A DNA stretch of 64,000 nucleotides from Actinopolymorpha rutila (GTDB lineage Bacteria > Actinomycetota > Actinomycetes > Propionibacteriales > Actinopolymorphaceae), in NCBI RefSeq assembly GCF_013407855.1, contig NZ_JACBZH010000001.1, positions 4,278,001-4,342,000 of the forward strand, written 5' to 3'. A program made the translations under genes and the position numbers. How positions within the stretch are numbered: position 1 is the stretch's first letter; the number at the start of each line of letters is the position of its first letter. Shown piece after piece: positions 17,262 to 25,214 of the stretch. Below the pieces are notes generated by a model. The model was not told the origin of the DNA, ran no database searches, and saw only the letters and a program-made list of their open reading frames with translations.

Positions 17262-17424
17262 ACATACGAGCAGCGCGGAGGAATGGTCCACCGCAGGCCT
17301 GCCCCAGGACACCACCCTCCGACGCGCCTACGTCACACACCGCCGGGCAGGACGCCACTGGCACACACGAACCGGCTGGCAGCCCTTCTAGGTCCGCGTT
17401 GGAGTGCCTGTACCTGGCGTGGAC

Positions 17425-17844
17425 CTACCTCACCCATGCGCCGTCAGCCGGCCGCCGGTGGAACAGATCGAGACCGGCACGTAGCTCATCCGTGTGTGGC
17501 AAGGCCTCTACGGCGTCGACCGGCACCCAAGCAGCCTCCTCCGTCGACCCGCCCACCTCGTGCCGCAGCTCTCCGCCAACGACGTGTACCTCGTACAGGA
17601 CGGACACCATGTGAGTGGACGTGCTGCTCCACACGTTGGAGCGCACACCGAGCAAGCTGCCGACCCGTACGGCATACCCGGTCTCCTCCTCGACCTCACG
17701 GACCACACCGTCGACCGGATGTTCACCAAAGTCGACCCCGCCGCCGGGCAGGGACCACTGCGGGTCGCCACCTGCGAACCGGATCAGCAGCATCCGGCCC
17801 TCATCCATGCACACTCCATACGCACCGACCCGCACGCTCCGCAT
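17425..17844 (-). CDS. NUDIX hydrolase
   Basis: This 139-residue protein starts MRSVRVGAYGVCMDEGRMLL and has a complete NUDIX box: G-x5-E-x7-REVEEE-x-G in GGGVDFGEHPVDGVVREVEE followed by ETGY. The box binds divalent metal and hydrolyses nucleoside-diphosphate-linked compounds. The open frame reaches 18048 but the extension is arginine-rich and not family-like, so I placed the start at ATG 17844. It converges with the GNAT gene upstream and is divergent from the RlmJ-like gene. The substrate cannot be told from sequence. Confidence 0.88.
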   Translation of the reverse strand: MRSVRVGAYGVCMDEGRMLLIRFAGGDPQWSLPGGGVDFGEHPVDGVVREVEEETGYAVRVGSLLGVRSNVWSSTSTHMVSVLYEVHVVGGELRHEVGGSTEEAAWVPVDAVEALPHTDELRAGLDLFHRRPADGAWVR

Positions 17845-18040
17845 GGCGTCATCCTGCCAGGCTCCGAGCAGTAGCCGTCCTGTTGATCGAGGCCGATCCC
17901 GTCGGAAGCCGTCGCTTACGGCGCCGTCGGCTCCGGATCCGAGCGGCCGGTGGGAGCCGTCGCGGAGGGATCGATCAAAGGGGCGCCGGCTCGCACGGTC
18001 CCTCACAACGGGCCAGCCCCCAGCCTGACAGGATCGAGGT

Positions 18041-18907
18041 ATGGCCAACCATCACTTCGGGAAGTTCGCCGACGTCTGGAAACATCTCGCCCTGGTCGAG
18101 GTTCTGGCGCTTGAACGTCCTTCGCGCTACGCCGAAACACACTCCGGGTCGGGAGCGAACGCCATGCTCGACGATCCAGAGCGCCGTTTCGGCGTGCTCC
18201 GATTCCTCGATGTCGCGGACGCTACAGCGAGCCTCGGGCAATCTCGCTACCGCGCGCTGTTGAACCAGTTCGGGGATGCCCACAGCTTCTATCCGGGCTC
18301 GGCCCTGCTGGCAATGGCGCAGCTCGGCTGTAGCGCCAGCTACCTTCTCTGCGACCTTGACCCCGTCAGCGCCGGCGACCTTCGCGCCTGGTCCGCGCGG
18401 TTGGGCATCACGAGGTGCGAGGTGGCACAAGCAGACGGCATGATGACAGTTCTGAGCTGGCTGGATGACAGCACTGGCCCAGCGACAGACAGCCAGGTCA
18501 TCGTCCATGTCGACCCGTTCGATCCGCATTCCCGTCTGGCCGACGGCCTGTCCGCTCTCGACGTTGCCGCCCGGCTGGCCGACCAGGGCTACGGCCTTGT
18601 CTACTGGTACGGCTACGACTCACCGGACGAGGCATCCTGGGCGTACCACACGCTCAGCGAGAAGACTCAAGGTTCCTTGTGGTGTGGGGATGTGATGCTC
18701 GTCGACGAGACCGGCGCGGCCGGGCCCGGCGACCTTGGACGAGCAACCACGCCCGGCACCGGTTGTGGGATCATCCTGGCCAATGTCTGCGAGGACACCC
18801 GGGCAACCTGCCAGGCACTGGGCGAAGCTCTTGCCACCGCCTACGCGGGGTCAACGCTTCCACATGGCACGCGGGGACGTGTGAGGTTTTCTGTCCACGA
18901 GCGGTGA
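18041..18907 (+). CDS. RlmJ-like 23S rRNA adenine-N6-methyltransferase family protein
   Basis: This 288-residue protein opens MANHHFGKFADVWKHLALVE, matching the RlmJ N-terminus that contacts RNA, followed by RYAETHSGSGANA (SAM-binding motif I region). RlmJ methylates A2030 of 23S rRNA in E. coli. The usual catalytic DPPY-type motif is here replaced by VHVDPFDPHSR, so the target or even the activity may differ. Actinobacterial relatives are not characterised. It stands alone, with GAGG just before the ATG. Confidence 0.72.
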   Translation: MANHHFGKFADVWKHLALVEVLALERPSRYAETHSGSGANAMLDDPERRFGVLRFLDVADATASLGQSRYRALLNQFGDAHSFYPGSALLAMAQLGCSASYLLCDLDPVSAGDLRAWSARLGITRCEVAQADGMMTVLSWLDDSTGPATDSQVIVHVDPFDPHSRLADGLSALDVAARLADQGYGLVYWYGYDSPDEASWAYHTLSEKTQGSLWCGDVMLVDETGAAGPGDLGRATTPGTGCGIILANVCEDTRATCQALGEALATAYAGSTLPHGTRGRVRFSVHER

Positions 18908-19039
18908 TAGAGCCCGGTCCTCCGATGAACATGCCTGCTCGTGGATGGCACGGCCAGGGGCCAGCCTGGCCGTTGCTCAGGCGTGGCGCGTCGAATTCCA
19001 GTGGACAACCGTGCAGCGGCTTTGATCGAATCGAGCGCG

Positions 19040-19887
19040 ATGGCCGAAGGCGCCGTTGTCACCGAGGATGAGATCGCTGCGGGCTTGCGACGTCTGGGAC
19101 TGAACGAGTCGTCCTCGGTCATCGTGCACGCCTCGCTGCGGTCGTTCGGTCACGTCGATGGCGGCGCTCCCGCCGTGTGCCGGCACTCGTCCGGACCTGC
19201 GGAACGGTGATGATGCTCGCCGGTAGCGGGGACCTCACCCGGGTACCTGCCCCGCCAGGTCTGGTCCGGCCGCACAACGCCTGCTACACCGCGGAGAGCT
19301 GGGACTGCTTCGATGAGGTCCTGGCCAGCGCCGTCCCATTCAGCTCGGACCTGCCCGTCGACCGCTGGCTCGGACGTATTGCCGAGTCCCTGCGCCAGGG
19401 CTTCCCGCACGAGCGGGGCGCTCACCCGTTCCTCTCATTCCTGTCTGTCGGCACCCATGCGCGGCGCCTGACCGCCGCTCAGCGGCTGGATTGGCCGCTT
19501 GGACCGATCCAGGAGCTTGCTGACCTCGACGGCCATGTGCTGCTCCTCGGCGTGAGTCACACGTCGAACACCACGATCCACGTAGCCGAGCAGCAGCTGG
19601 GCCGGTCGCTGTTCTACCGGTACGAGAAGGCGGCGCCGGGTGTATGGATGGAGCTACCAAACATCCCAGGTGACAGCGACTCCTTCGATGGCATCGAAGC
19701 GGAGTTGGCGCCTGTCACGGCTGAGACCCTCATCGGCCGGTGCCGCGGTCGACTCGTCGCCGTCCGGGACGTCCTCGCATCCGCGACCCGGCTCATCCAG
19801 TCCGACCCGGCAGCACTGCTGTGCGAGAAGGAAGACTGCCGCTGCAGTGCCGCGCTCCAACAACGGTTGATCAGTCTGCAACGCTGA
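19040..19887 (+). pseudogene. AAC(3)-family aminoglycoside N-acetyltransferase-like gene, frameshifted
   Basis: The N-terminus from ATG 19040 reads MAEGAVVTEDEIAAGLRRLG, then SVIVHASLRSFGHVDGGAPAVC, the classic AAC(3) opening. The continuation ALVRTCGTVMM through LLLGVSHTSNTTIHVAEQQL to the stop at 19887 is in another frame. The break is at the GG of 19182-19183; one added G gives AVCRALVRTCGTVMM. The acetyl-CoA and substrate residues of the family (HxSLxSFG, GVxHxxNTxxHxAE) are present. Many such proteins in soil actinomycetes do not confer resistance. The gene is broken or miscalled. Confidence 0.85.
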
Positions 19888-20041
19888 CCAGTTCTCGATC
19901 CGCCCGGACGGCCGAGAGGAGCCCCGGCCGGCCGTTGGCCGATGCAACACCTGCCTTCCAAAAGGCCGCCGGCCGACCGCAATATCGATCGGCGGCCACC
20001 GCGGTTGCCCGCGACGGCCGCCGATCTCAGTCGTCACCGTG

Positions 20042-20509
20042 TCAGGCGAGCGTGCCGGTGCGACGTCGCCTCACGAGGAACATGCCGCCGAAGGCAGCCG
20101 CCGCCAGCGCACCCGCGCCGCCGACAGCGAGTCCAGAGTTGGTGCCCGACGAACCCCCATCACCACCGTCGACCCAACCGCGCGGTGTCACGCAGTGGTC
20201 ACCCTTGGACCACTGGTCCTTCTTGCCGTGGTCACCCTTGGTCCACTGGTCCTTCTTGCCGTGGTCACCCTTGGTCCACTGGTCCTTCTTGCCGTGGTCG
20301 CCCTTGATCCACTGGTCCTTCTTGCCGTGGTCGCCCTTGATCCACTGGTCCTTCTTGCCGTGGTCGTCCATCTTGCAGGTGCCGACCCAGGTCGTCACGT
20401 TGCCAGTGGGTGCAACGCTCGCGGACGCCATTCCGGGAGCAGCTACCAGCAGTGTCGCGCTCGCGAACGCTGCGCCGACGGCGAGCCTACCGAGATACCT
20501 TTTCGACAT
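20042..20509 (-). CDS. Exported, membrane-anchored protein with five GDHGKKDQWxK repeats
   Basis: This is a 155-residue protein of unknown function. A Sec signal (MSKRYLGRLAVGAAFASATL to MASASV) leads to a short mature region. Five near-identical 11-residue repeats follow (GDHGKKDQW with I, T or S, then K), and then CVTPRGWVDGGDGGSSGTN. The C-terminal end is a hydrophobic helix followed by RRRR, like a sorting-signal tail but without an LPxTG motif. I chose ATG 20509 with AAAGGAG 11 bases upstream. The repeats are rich in His, Lys, Asp and Trp, which could suit metal or wall-polymer binding; this is inference only. Confidence 0.75.
   Translation of the reverse strand: MSKRYLGRLAVGAAFASATLLVAAPGMASASVAPTGNVTTWVGTCKMDDHGKKDQWIKGDHGKKDQWIKGDHGKKDQWTKGDHGKKDQWTKGDHGKKDQWSKGDHCVTPRGWVDGGDGGSSGTNSGLAVGGAGALAAAAFGGMFLVRRRRTGTLA
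20195..20365. repeat. 33-bp tandem repeat, five full units
   Basis: Units beginning GTGGTC(A/G)CCCTTG start at 20195, 20228, 20261, 20294 and 20327, with a sixth partial unit at 20360. The period is exactly 33 bases, so copy-number changes keep the frame of the encoding gene. The first two and the last two full units differ in matched pairs (ACC versus GCC, Thr/Ser versus Ile), which suggests stepwise duplication. Confidence 0.95.
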
Positions 20510-20819
20510 GCCTTGCATCACTCCTTTGTGAGTGGTTTTTCTCAGCATCCGCTGACGCCTGAAAGCTGCCCCGGCGATGCACAGACAATCGAAAATCCAA
20601 GTGGCGGCGAACCGTGGAAATCAAGCACTCGGAAATCCTAGGCTGTGCCGTAATTTCGCCGTACAACCCGAAGCCCTCTCGCTAACCGGAGTGGCGCAAC
20701 TGCGCTGAAGATGGGCTTCCGGTACAGGGAAGAAATGTCGCCCGTACTTCGCCGTTGCGGGCGGAAGTTTCGTGGGTCCCTGAGGAAGCTTGCTGCGCGG
20801 TTCACCGTATGGTGGTTTG
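20510..20819. other. Intergenic gap between divergent genes
   Basis: This gap of 310 bases lies between the repeat-protein gene (minus) and the MASE1 gene (plus). It is less G+C-rich than its surroundings and must hold both promoters. I see no convincing gene, repeat or operator in it apart from the ribosome site AAAGGAG (plus-strand CTCCTTT at 20521-20527) of the repeat-protein gene. Confidence 0.5.
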
Positions 20820-21950
20820 ATGCTCCCCGCATTACTGAGAAGGGTCCCCTTTCCGGAGAATCGTGCAGACATACTCCTGGCGGTGGGGCTTGGGATCAGC
20901 TTCTTTATTTTCGGCTATGTCGGAAACCTGCTGAGTCCGATTCAGGGGTCCGTTGGACTGTTGTGGCCCCCGACCGGCCTCGCATTGGGCGTATTACTCC
21001 TGTTCAGCTCAAATCTGTGGCCGGGTATTCTTCTCGGCGGATTCTTTGTAAATCTGCTCATCTGGGGTAGGCCGCCTCTGGTAAGCCTGGCGGTGGTCAC
21101 GGGAGCGACGGTAGGGGTGCTGTGTGGCTATGTGCTTCTGCGTCGCGTGGGGTTCCGCATTCAGTTGGACCGTATGCGCGACCTGATCGCGCTGGTCGCG
21201 CTGGGTGCTGTGGCCGGAATGACGATCACCTCCACCGTCAGAGTCGGCACGCTCACACTCGCAGGCCTGGTGCCGGCCGACAGGTTCTGGACCGCGTGGT
21301 GGCTGGACGAGCTCAGCTCGATCATGGGCGTGATCATCGTGACACCAGTCGTCCTCCTGGCCTCGAGAATCCGACGACTACGTCCTCCGCGCCCACGCCG
21401 GGTTGTGGAGGCTGCGGCCGTGCTGGGCGCAGCGTTCGTGGTCATGTCCATTGCCACCCATGCCAGGTCAGAGTTGCTCTTCTTGATCTTCCCGGTTCTG
21501 ATCTGGGCTGCATTGCGTTTCCAGGTCAAGCTGGCCGCGCCATGTGTGCTGCTGGTGTCACTGTTGACGGTGTACGGCGCGGCGGTCGGCTCTGGTCCCT
21601 TCGAGGGTCAGGGACTGTCCTCGAAGGTGGACACCGTCCTGGCGTTCGAGCTGGCCACGGCACTGACGTCACTGGTGCTGGCCGTGACCACCGTCGAACG
21701 TATCCGCGCACACGGCGAGGTCGAGCGGACAGCGGACGAGCTCGCCTCAGTGGTCGCTCAGCTCAGTCGGAGCCTTGGCCGACGACTCGTCCCGCCAGTC
21801 ATCGAGGAGGCAACTGACAGGATCAGCGGGGAACGGCGCGTGGTCCGCGAGCGGATTCGGACTCCGCGCGATTCCCGGGTCGATCCGGACACGTCCGACC
21901 TTGCACATCCACTTCACGGGGACACGCCTGTAACCCCCGAGGACGACTAG
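20820..21950 (+). CDS. MASE1-domain integral membrane protein
   Basis: This 376-residue protein has about eight to ten membrane helices that match the MASE1 sensory domain, for example LAVGLGISFFIFGYVGNLLS, GLLWPPTGLALGVLLLFSSN (the PPTGxALA-type motif) and WWLDELSSIMGVIIVTPVVL. MASE1 domains are usually fused to histidine kinase, GGDEF or PAS output domains. Here only a charged tail of about 80 residues with a short coiled region follows (VERTADELASVVAQLSRSLG), so the output domain is missing or acts in trans. I chose ATG 20820. Function is unknown. Confidence 0.85.
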   Translation: MLPALLRRVPFPENRADILLAVGLGISFFIFGYVGNLLSPIQGSVGLLWPPTGLALGVLLLFSSNLWPGILLGGFFVNLLIWGRPPLVSLAVVTGATVGVLCGYVLLRRVGFRIQLDRMRDLIALVALGAVAGMTITSTVRVGTLTLAGLVPADRFWTAWWLDELSSIMGVIIVTPVVLLASRIRRLRPPRPRRVVEAAAVLGAAFVVMSIATHARSELLFLIFPVLIWAALRFQVKLAAPCVLLVSLLTVYGAAVGSGPFEGQGLSSKVDTVLAFELATALTSLVLAVTTVERIRAHGEVERTADELASVVAQLSRSLGRRLVPPVIEEATDRISGERRVVRERIRTPRDSRVDPDTSDLAHPLHGDTPVTPEDD

Positions 21951-21971
21951 CCCGGTGCGGTACGACAACTG

Positions 21972-23096
21972 CTACGCGGAGGGTCTCGTTCGCCGTTGAA
22001 CGAGCATGCCGTCCGGGTCGAGGTCGATTCGCGAACCGAAGCGGCCACTGGCCCGATCCAGCATGGACGCCAGCCACCGGGAGTCTTCACCCGACGCGTG
22101 CCGGAGGCGCATCTGCCGGGCTTGCAGCGGCGCCATCCTCAAATCGGCCAACTCCCCAGTCTTTGGGTCCAAGGACACGAGGAACAGCAGTCGCAGGTCA
22201 TCGCGGAACTCCTCGTAACCGGTGACGCCTTCGTAGTCGTCGATGAAGTCTCCGCAGCCGTAGAGGATCAGCTTGCCCTCATACACGTCGACGGAACGAG
22301 GGTGGTGGGACGAATGCCCGTGCACCACATCGACACCTCCGTCGATCAGTGCATGTGCGAAGCTGACCTGATCGTCAGGTATGTCGTAGCCCCAGTTTGA
22401 TCCCCAGTGGATCGAGACGACCGCGACGTCGCCAGCGCACTTCACCACATGAACTCGGTCGACAACGTCGGCTGCGGCCGTCGGCGACGGCTCGGCCAGA
22501 AAATCGACGCCGGGCTGCTGTTCAGATGCAGCCCAGGCCTCCGGAATTCCGCTGGATGCCATACCGATCGAGAAGACCACTGCTCGCCCTCCGCCACTGA
22601 GCGGAACGATCGCGGGGCGGCGGGCCTCGTGCACATTCTTGCCTGCCCCCACTGCCCGTAGCCCCGCGCCGGCCAGCGCCCGAAGAGTGTCCTCAAGCCC
22701 TGGGTATCCGAAGTCCAGCACGTGGTTGTTCGCCAATATGCAGACGTCGGGTCTCGCTGCGCTCAAGCAAGGAACGTTTCGCGGGTTGACCCGATAATGC
22801 ACCGCCTTGCGCGGAGCGAACGCGTCGCTTTGCGTGATGCTCGTCTCTACGTTCATCACTCTCACGCTGGGCTCGAACCCGTCAAGCAGGTGCAGCGCGT
22901 CTCCCCACGGCCAGCAGAAGTCAACTGGGCAAGCAATAGGGCCGTTCACCGCTTCTGCCAATTCGACGTATGCCAGGGCATCTCGCACATAGGTCTCCCG
23001 CAGCGCCGCGTCGCCAGGGTGCGGAAGGATTTGATCAACGCCGCGACCGAGCATCACGTCACCGCACAGGGACAATCGCACACTCGGTGCACTCAT
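21972..23096 (-). CDS. CapA family metallophosphatase-like protein
   Basis: This 374-residue protein has the motif set of the CapA/poly-gamma-glutamate-biosynthesis metallophosphoesterase family: LCGDVMLGRGVD (N-terminal metal site), NVETSITQSD, ILANNHVLDFGYPG, VVSIHWGSNWGYD and VVHGHSSHHPRSVD. No signal peptide or membrane helix is present, so it is probably cytoplasmic, unlike true CapA/PgsA. No capsule genes are nearby. The substrate is unknown. Confidence 0.88.
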   Translation of the reverse strand: MSAPSVRLSLCGDVMLGRGVDQILPHPGDAALRETYVRDALAYVELAEAVNGPIACPVDFCWPWGDALHLLDGFEPSVRVMNVETSITQSDAFAPRKAVHYRVNPRNVPCLSAARPDVCILANNHVLDFGYPGLEDTLRALAGAGLRAVGAGKNVHEARRPAIVPLSGGGRAVVFSIGMASSGIPEAWAASEQQPGVDFLAEPSPTAAADVVDRVHVVKCAGDVAVVSIHWGSNWGYDIPDDQVSFAHALIDGGVDVVHGHSSHHPRSVDVYEGKLILYGCGDFIDDYEGVTGYEEFRDDLRLLFLVSLDPKTGELADLRMAPLQARQMRLRHASGEDSRWLASMLDRASGRFGSRIDLDPDGMLVQRRTRPSA

Positions 23097-23179
23097 ATCT
23101 CCACGCTAGCCGGACTCGTCCGATCGGCTCCGGGGCGGCAGAACTCCAGCGGAGCTCTGCCGGGCGCAGGGCACCGCGC

Positions 23180-24514
23180 TCACCGTGTGAGGTCCTGCGT
23201 CTCGGCGGCGGACCGCGCGGTCTGCGTCGTCAGTGCGGCAAGCTCATCGGAGACGCGTATCCGGGGCGACGAAGGACCACGGATGCGACGGGCGTCGGGC
23301 GGCAAGGCGGTCACGTCTCGCGCACAACGTTCCCGCGCCGCGGCGATCGTGTCCCTGCCCCCGAGACGTCGACCGTTCCGCATGACCTCGACGAGCAGCG
23401 GTTCATGGCCGTCGGGTCCAGCCTCCTCGCGAAGGGCAAGGACGTCCTGCTGGATCGGAAAGTGCCGCCACACCTGCTTCGCGCCCGGGAGGGTGGCCTT
23501 GCCGGGCGAGAGCTTGCAGACGGGGCGATCGCCGAACGCGACCAACTTGTACGCGCTGTCCAGAGAGGGCGCGTCGGCCGACACGCCCATGCGGGTGCCG
23601 ACACCCGCAGCGTCGATCGGCGCTCGTTCCAGGACGAACCGCTCCAGGTCGTACTCGTCCAGCCCGCCGCTGACGAACACCCGGACCTTGCGCAGACCCG
23701 CCTCGTCCAGGATCTGCCGTGCCTCGCGGGCGAGCGTGACGAGGTCACCGCTGTCCAGTCGTACCGCGAGCGGCCTGTCCAGCCTCATGTCCTGGATCAC
23801 CCGCACCGCCGCGCGCACCCCGGTCGGTGTGTCGTAGGTGTCGACCAGGAACGTGACCGGCCCGGGCAGGTCCTCGGTGAACGCCCGGAACGCGTCGATC
23901 TCACGTGGGAATGCCTCGACGTAGGAGTGCGCCATCGTCCCGGCCGCCTGCAGCCCGTAGCGCCGTGCCGCCTCGACGTTGCTGGTGGCAGCGAAACCCG
24001 CGATCGACGACAGGCGGGCGACGGCCATGCCGGCCTCGATCCCGTGAGTACGCCGGAACGCGAAGTCGACGAGCTCCATGTCGCCCGCCGCGATACGACA
24101 TCTGGCCGCCTTCGTGGCGATCGCTGTCTGGTAGGTCATGTGGTTGAGCAGCACGGTCTCGACGAGTTGCGCCTCCGCCGCCGGCGCTGTCACCTCCAGA
24201 AGGGGCTCGTCGGCGAGAACCACACGGCCCTCGGGAACAGCGCGGACGTCCCCGGTGAAGCGCAGCCCGGCGAAGGACCGAACGGTGGCGTCGTCGAAGC
24301 CGGCATCGCGCAACCAGTCGAGGTCCTCCGCCTCGAAAGCGAATGACTCCAGAGCGGTCAGGCAGTCCTCCAGACCGGCGGCGACGAGGAAGCCGCGGTC
24401 GGGTGGCAGGGCGCGGACGAAGAGGCTGAACGTGGCAGGTCCGGACATGCCACGCCGAAGGTAGCCTGCGGCCATGTTCAGCTCGTAGAGATCCGTGGCG
24501 AGCCCTGCCCCCAT
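23180..24514 (-). CDS. pncB: Nicotinate phosphoribosyltransferase
   Basis: This 444-residue enzyme joins nicotinate to PRPP, with ATP hydrolysis, to make nicotinate mononucleotide in NAD salvage. The N-terminus LATDLYELNMAAGYLRRG is diagnostic. The central segment SNVEAARRYGLQAAGTMAHS contains the His that is phosphorylated in the family, and VDTYDTPTGV with AVRLDSGDL form the PRPP/phosphate site. Late motifs GVGTRMGVSADAPSLDSAYK and GRPVCKLSPGK-like GDRPVCKLSPGKATLPG are intact. It is a single gene with no NAD-pathway neighbour, on the same strand as the CapA-like gene. Confidence 0.95.
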   Translation of the reverse strand: MGAGLATDLYELNMAAGYLRRGMSGPATFSLFVRALPPDRGFLVAAGLEDCLTALESFAFEAEDLDWLRDAGFDDATVRSFAGLRFTGDVRAVPEGRVVLADEPLLEVTAPAAEAQLVETVLLNHMTYQTAIATKAARCRIAAGDMELVDFAFRRTHGIEAGMAVARLSSIAGFAATSNVEAARRYGLQAAGTMAHSYVEAFPREIDAFRAFTEDLPGPVTFLVDTYDTPTGVRAAVRVIQDMRLDRPLAVRLDSGDLVTLAREARQILDEAGLRKVRVFVSGGLDEYDLERFVLERAPIDAAGVGTRMGVSADAPSLDSAYKLVAFGDRPVCKLSPGKATLPGAKQVWRHFPIQQDVLALREEAGPDGHEPLLVEVMRNGRRLGGRDTIAAARERCARDVTALPPDARRIRGPSSPRIRVSDELAALTTQTARSAAETQDLTR

Positions 24515-24689
24515 GGTTCGCTCCCTCCGCTCTCAGCGCCTCACGTCCCCGCCGGCGTGCGTCTGGTGCGTCGCCGCGCCGGATCTCCTTCCGCGGTCCC
24601 CTTCGACGGTGGTCCGGTGGACCGACCCGTCGCGGCGCCCTGATGACGTTCGGCCCTGCTGGAACAGCGTCAACCGGAGCTAGACAGAA

Positions 24690-24703
24690 AGAGCAATTGC
24701 TCT
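24690..24703. promoter_or_regulatory. Perfect 14-bp palindrome before CBS gene
   Basis: AGAGCAATTGCTCT is a perfect palindrome ending 19 bases before the ATG at 24723 and just before the ribosome site GGAAGGG (24708-24714). It lies in a 208-base gap that otherwise shows nothing. It could be a repressor operator overlapping the transcription start, or less likely a small hairpin near the ribosome site. Confidence 0.5.
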
Positions 24704-24722
24704 ATGTGGAAGGGATCCGCTG

Positions 24723-25094
24723 ATGCGTGTCGAAGAGGTCTATCGGCCCGAAGTGTTGGTCTGTGAGGCGACGGACTCACTGTCGGAGGCGGCGAGCAAG
24801 ATGACCAGCCGGCACGTCGGCAGCCTTGCTGTTGTCGACGGTAACAGCCTCGTCGGCATCCTGTCCGAACGCGATGTCGTGCGTGCGGTCGCCGAAGGTG
24901 TCGATCTTCTTCGCGCCGGCGCCGGGTCGCATGCGACCCCGGATGTCGAGACCGCCAAGCTCGCCGAGGACACCACTGACATCGCCCGAAGGATGCTCGA
25001 CGCCGGCATCCGCCACCTACCCGTGGTGCAGGAACACACCGTTGTCGGCATGATCTCCATGCGCGACGTCCTCGCCGTCGAGGCGTGGTTGTGA
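24723..25094 (+). CDS. Tandem CBS-domain protein
   Basis: This 123-residue protein consists only of two CBS domains. The first has MTSRHVGSLAVVDGNSLVGI then LSERDVVRAVAEG, and the second has RMLDAGIRHLPVVQEHTVVG then MISMRDVLAVEAWL. CBS pairs bind adenine nucleotides such as AMP, ATP or SAM. Stand-alone pairs are common in actinomycetes, where some are dormancy or stress proteins. GGAAGGG gives a clear ribosome site 8 bases before ATG 24723, and a perfect palindrome lies just upstream. Confidence 0.92.
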   Translation: MRVEEVYRPEVLVCEATDSLSEAASKMTSRHVGSLAVVDGNSLVGILSERDVVRAVAEGVDLLRAGAGSHATPDVETAKLAEDTTDIARRMLDAGIRHLPVVQEHTVVGMISMRDVLAVEAWL

Positions 25095-25214
25095 CATTGC
25101 TGCGCCACGCGCGCCGTCCGCTCACTTGACGGTCCCGCCGGCGACCCGCCAAGCGCGTCCTCCGAAAAACACCACGCCAACGAGCTCGTGGGGACGATCT
25201 TGCTGGGGGCGTCT

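Noticed and set aside
17262..17391. Plus-strand coding-like tail (TTLRRAYVTHRRAGRHWH)
   Set aside because: It could be a gene fragment, but no domain is recognisable and it is too short to support.
20195..20365. CRISPR-like array
   Set aside because: The 33-base units are contiguous with no spacers and encode protein repeats in frame.
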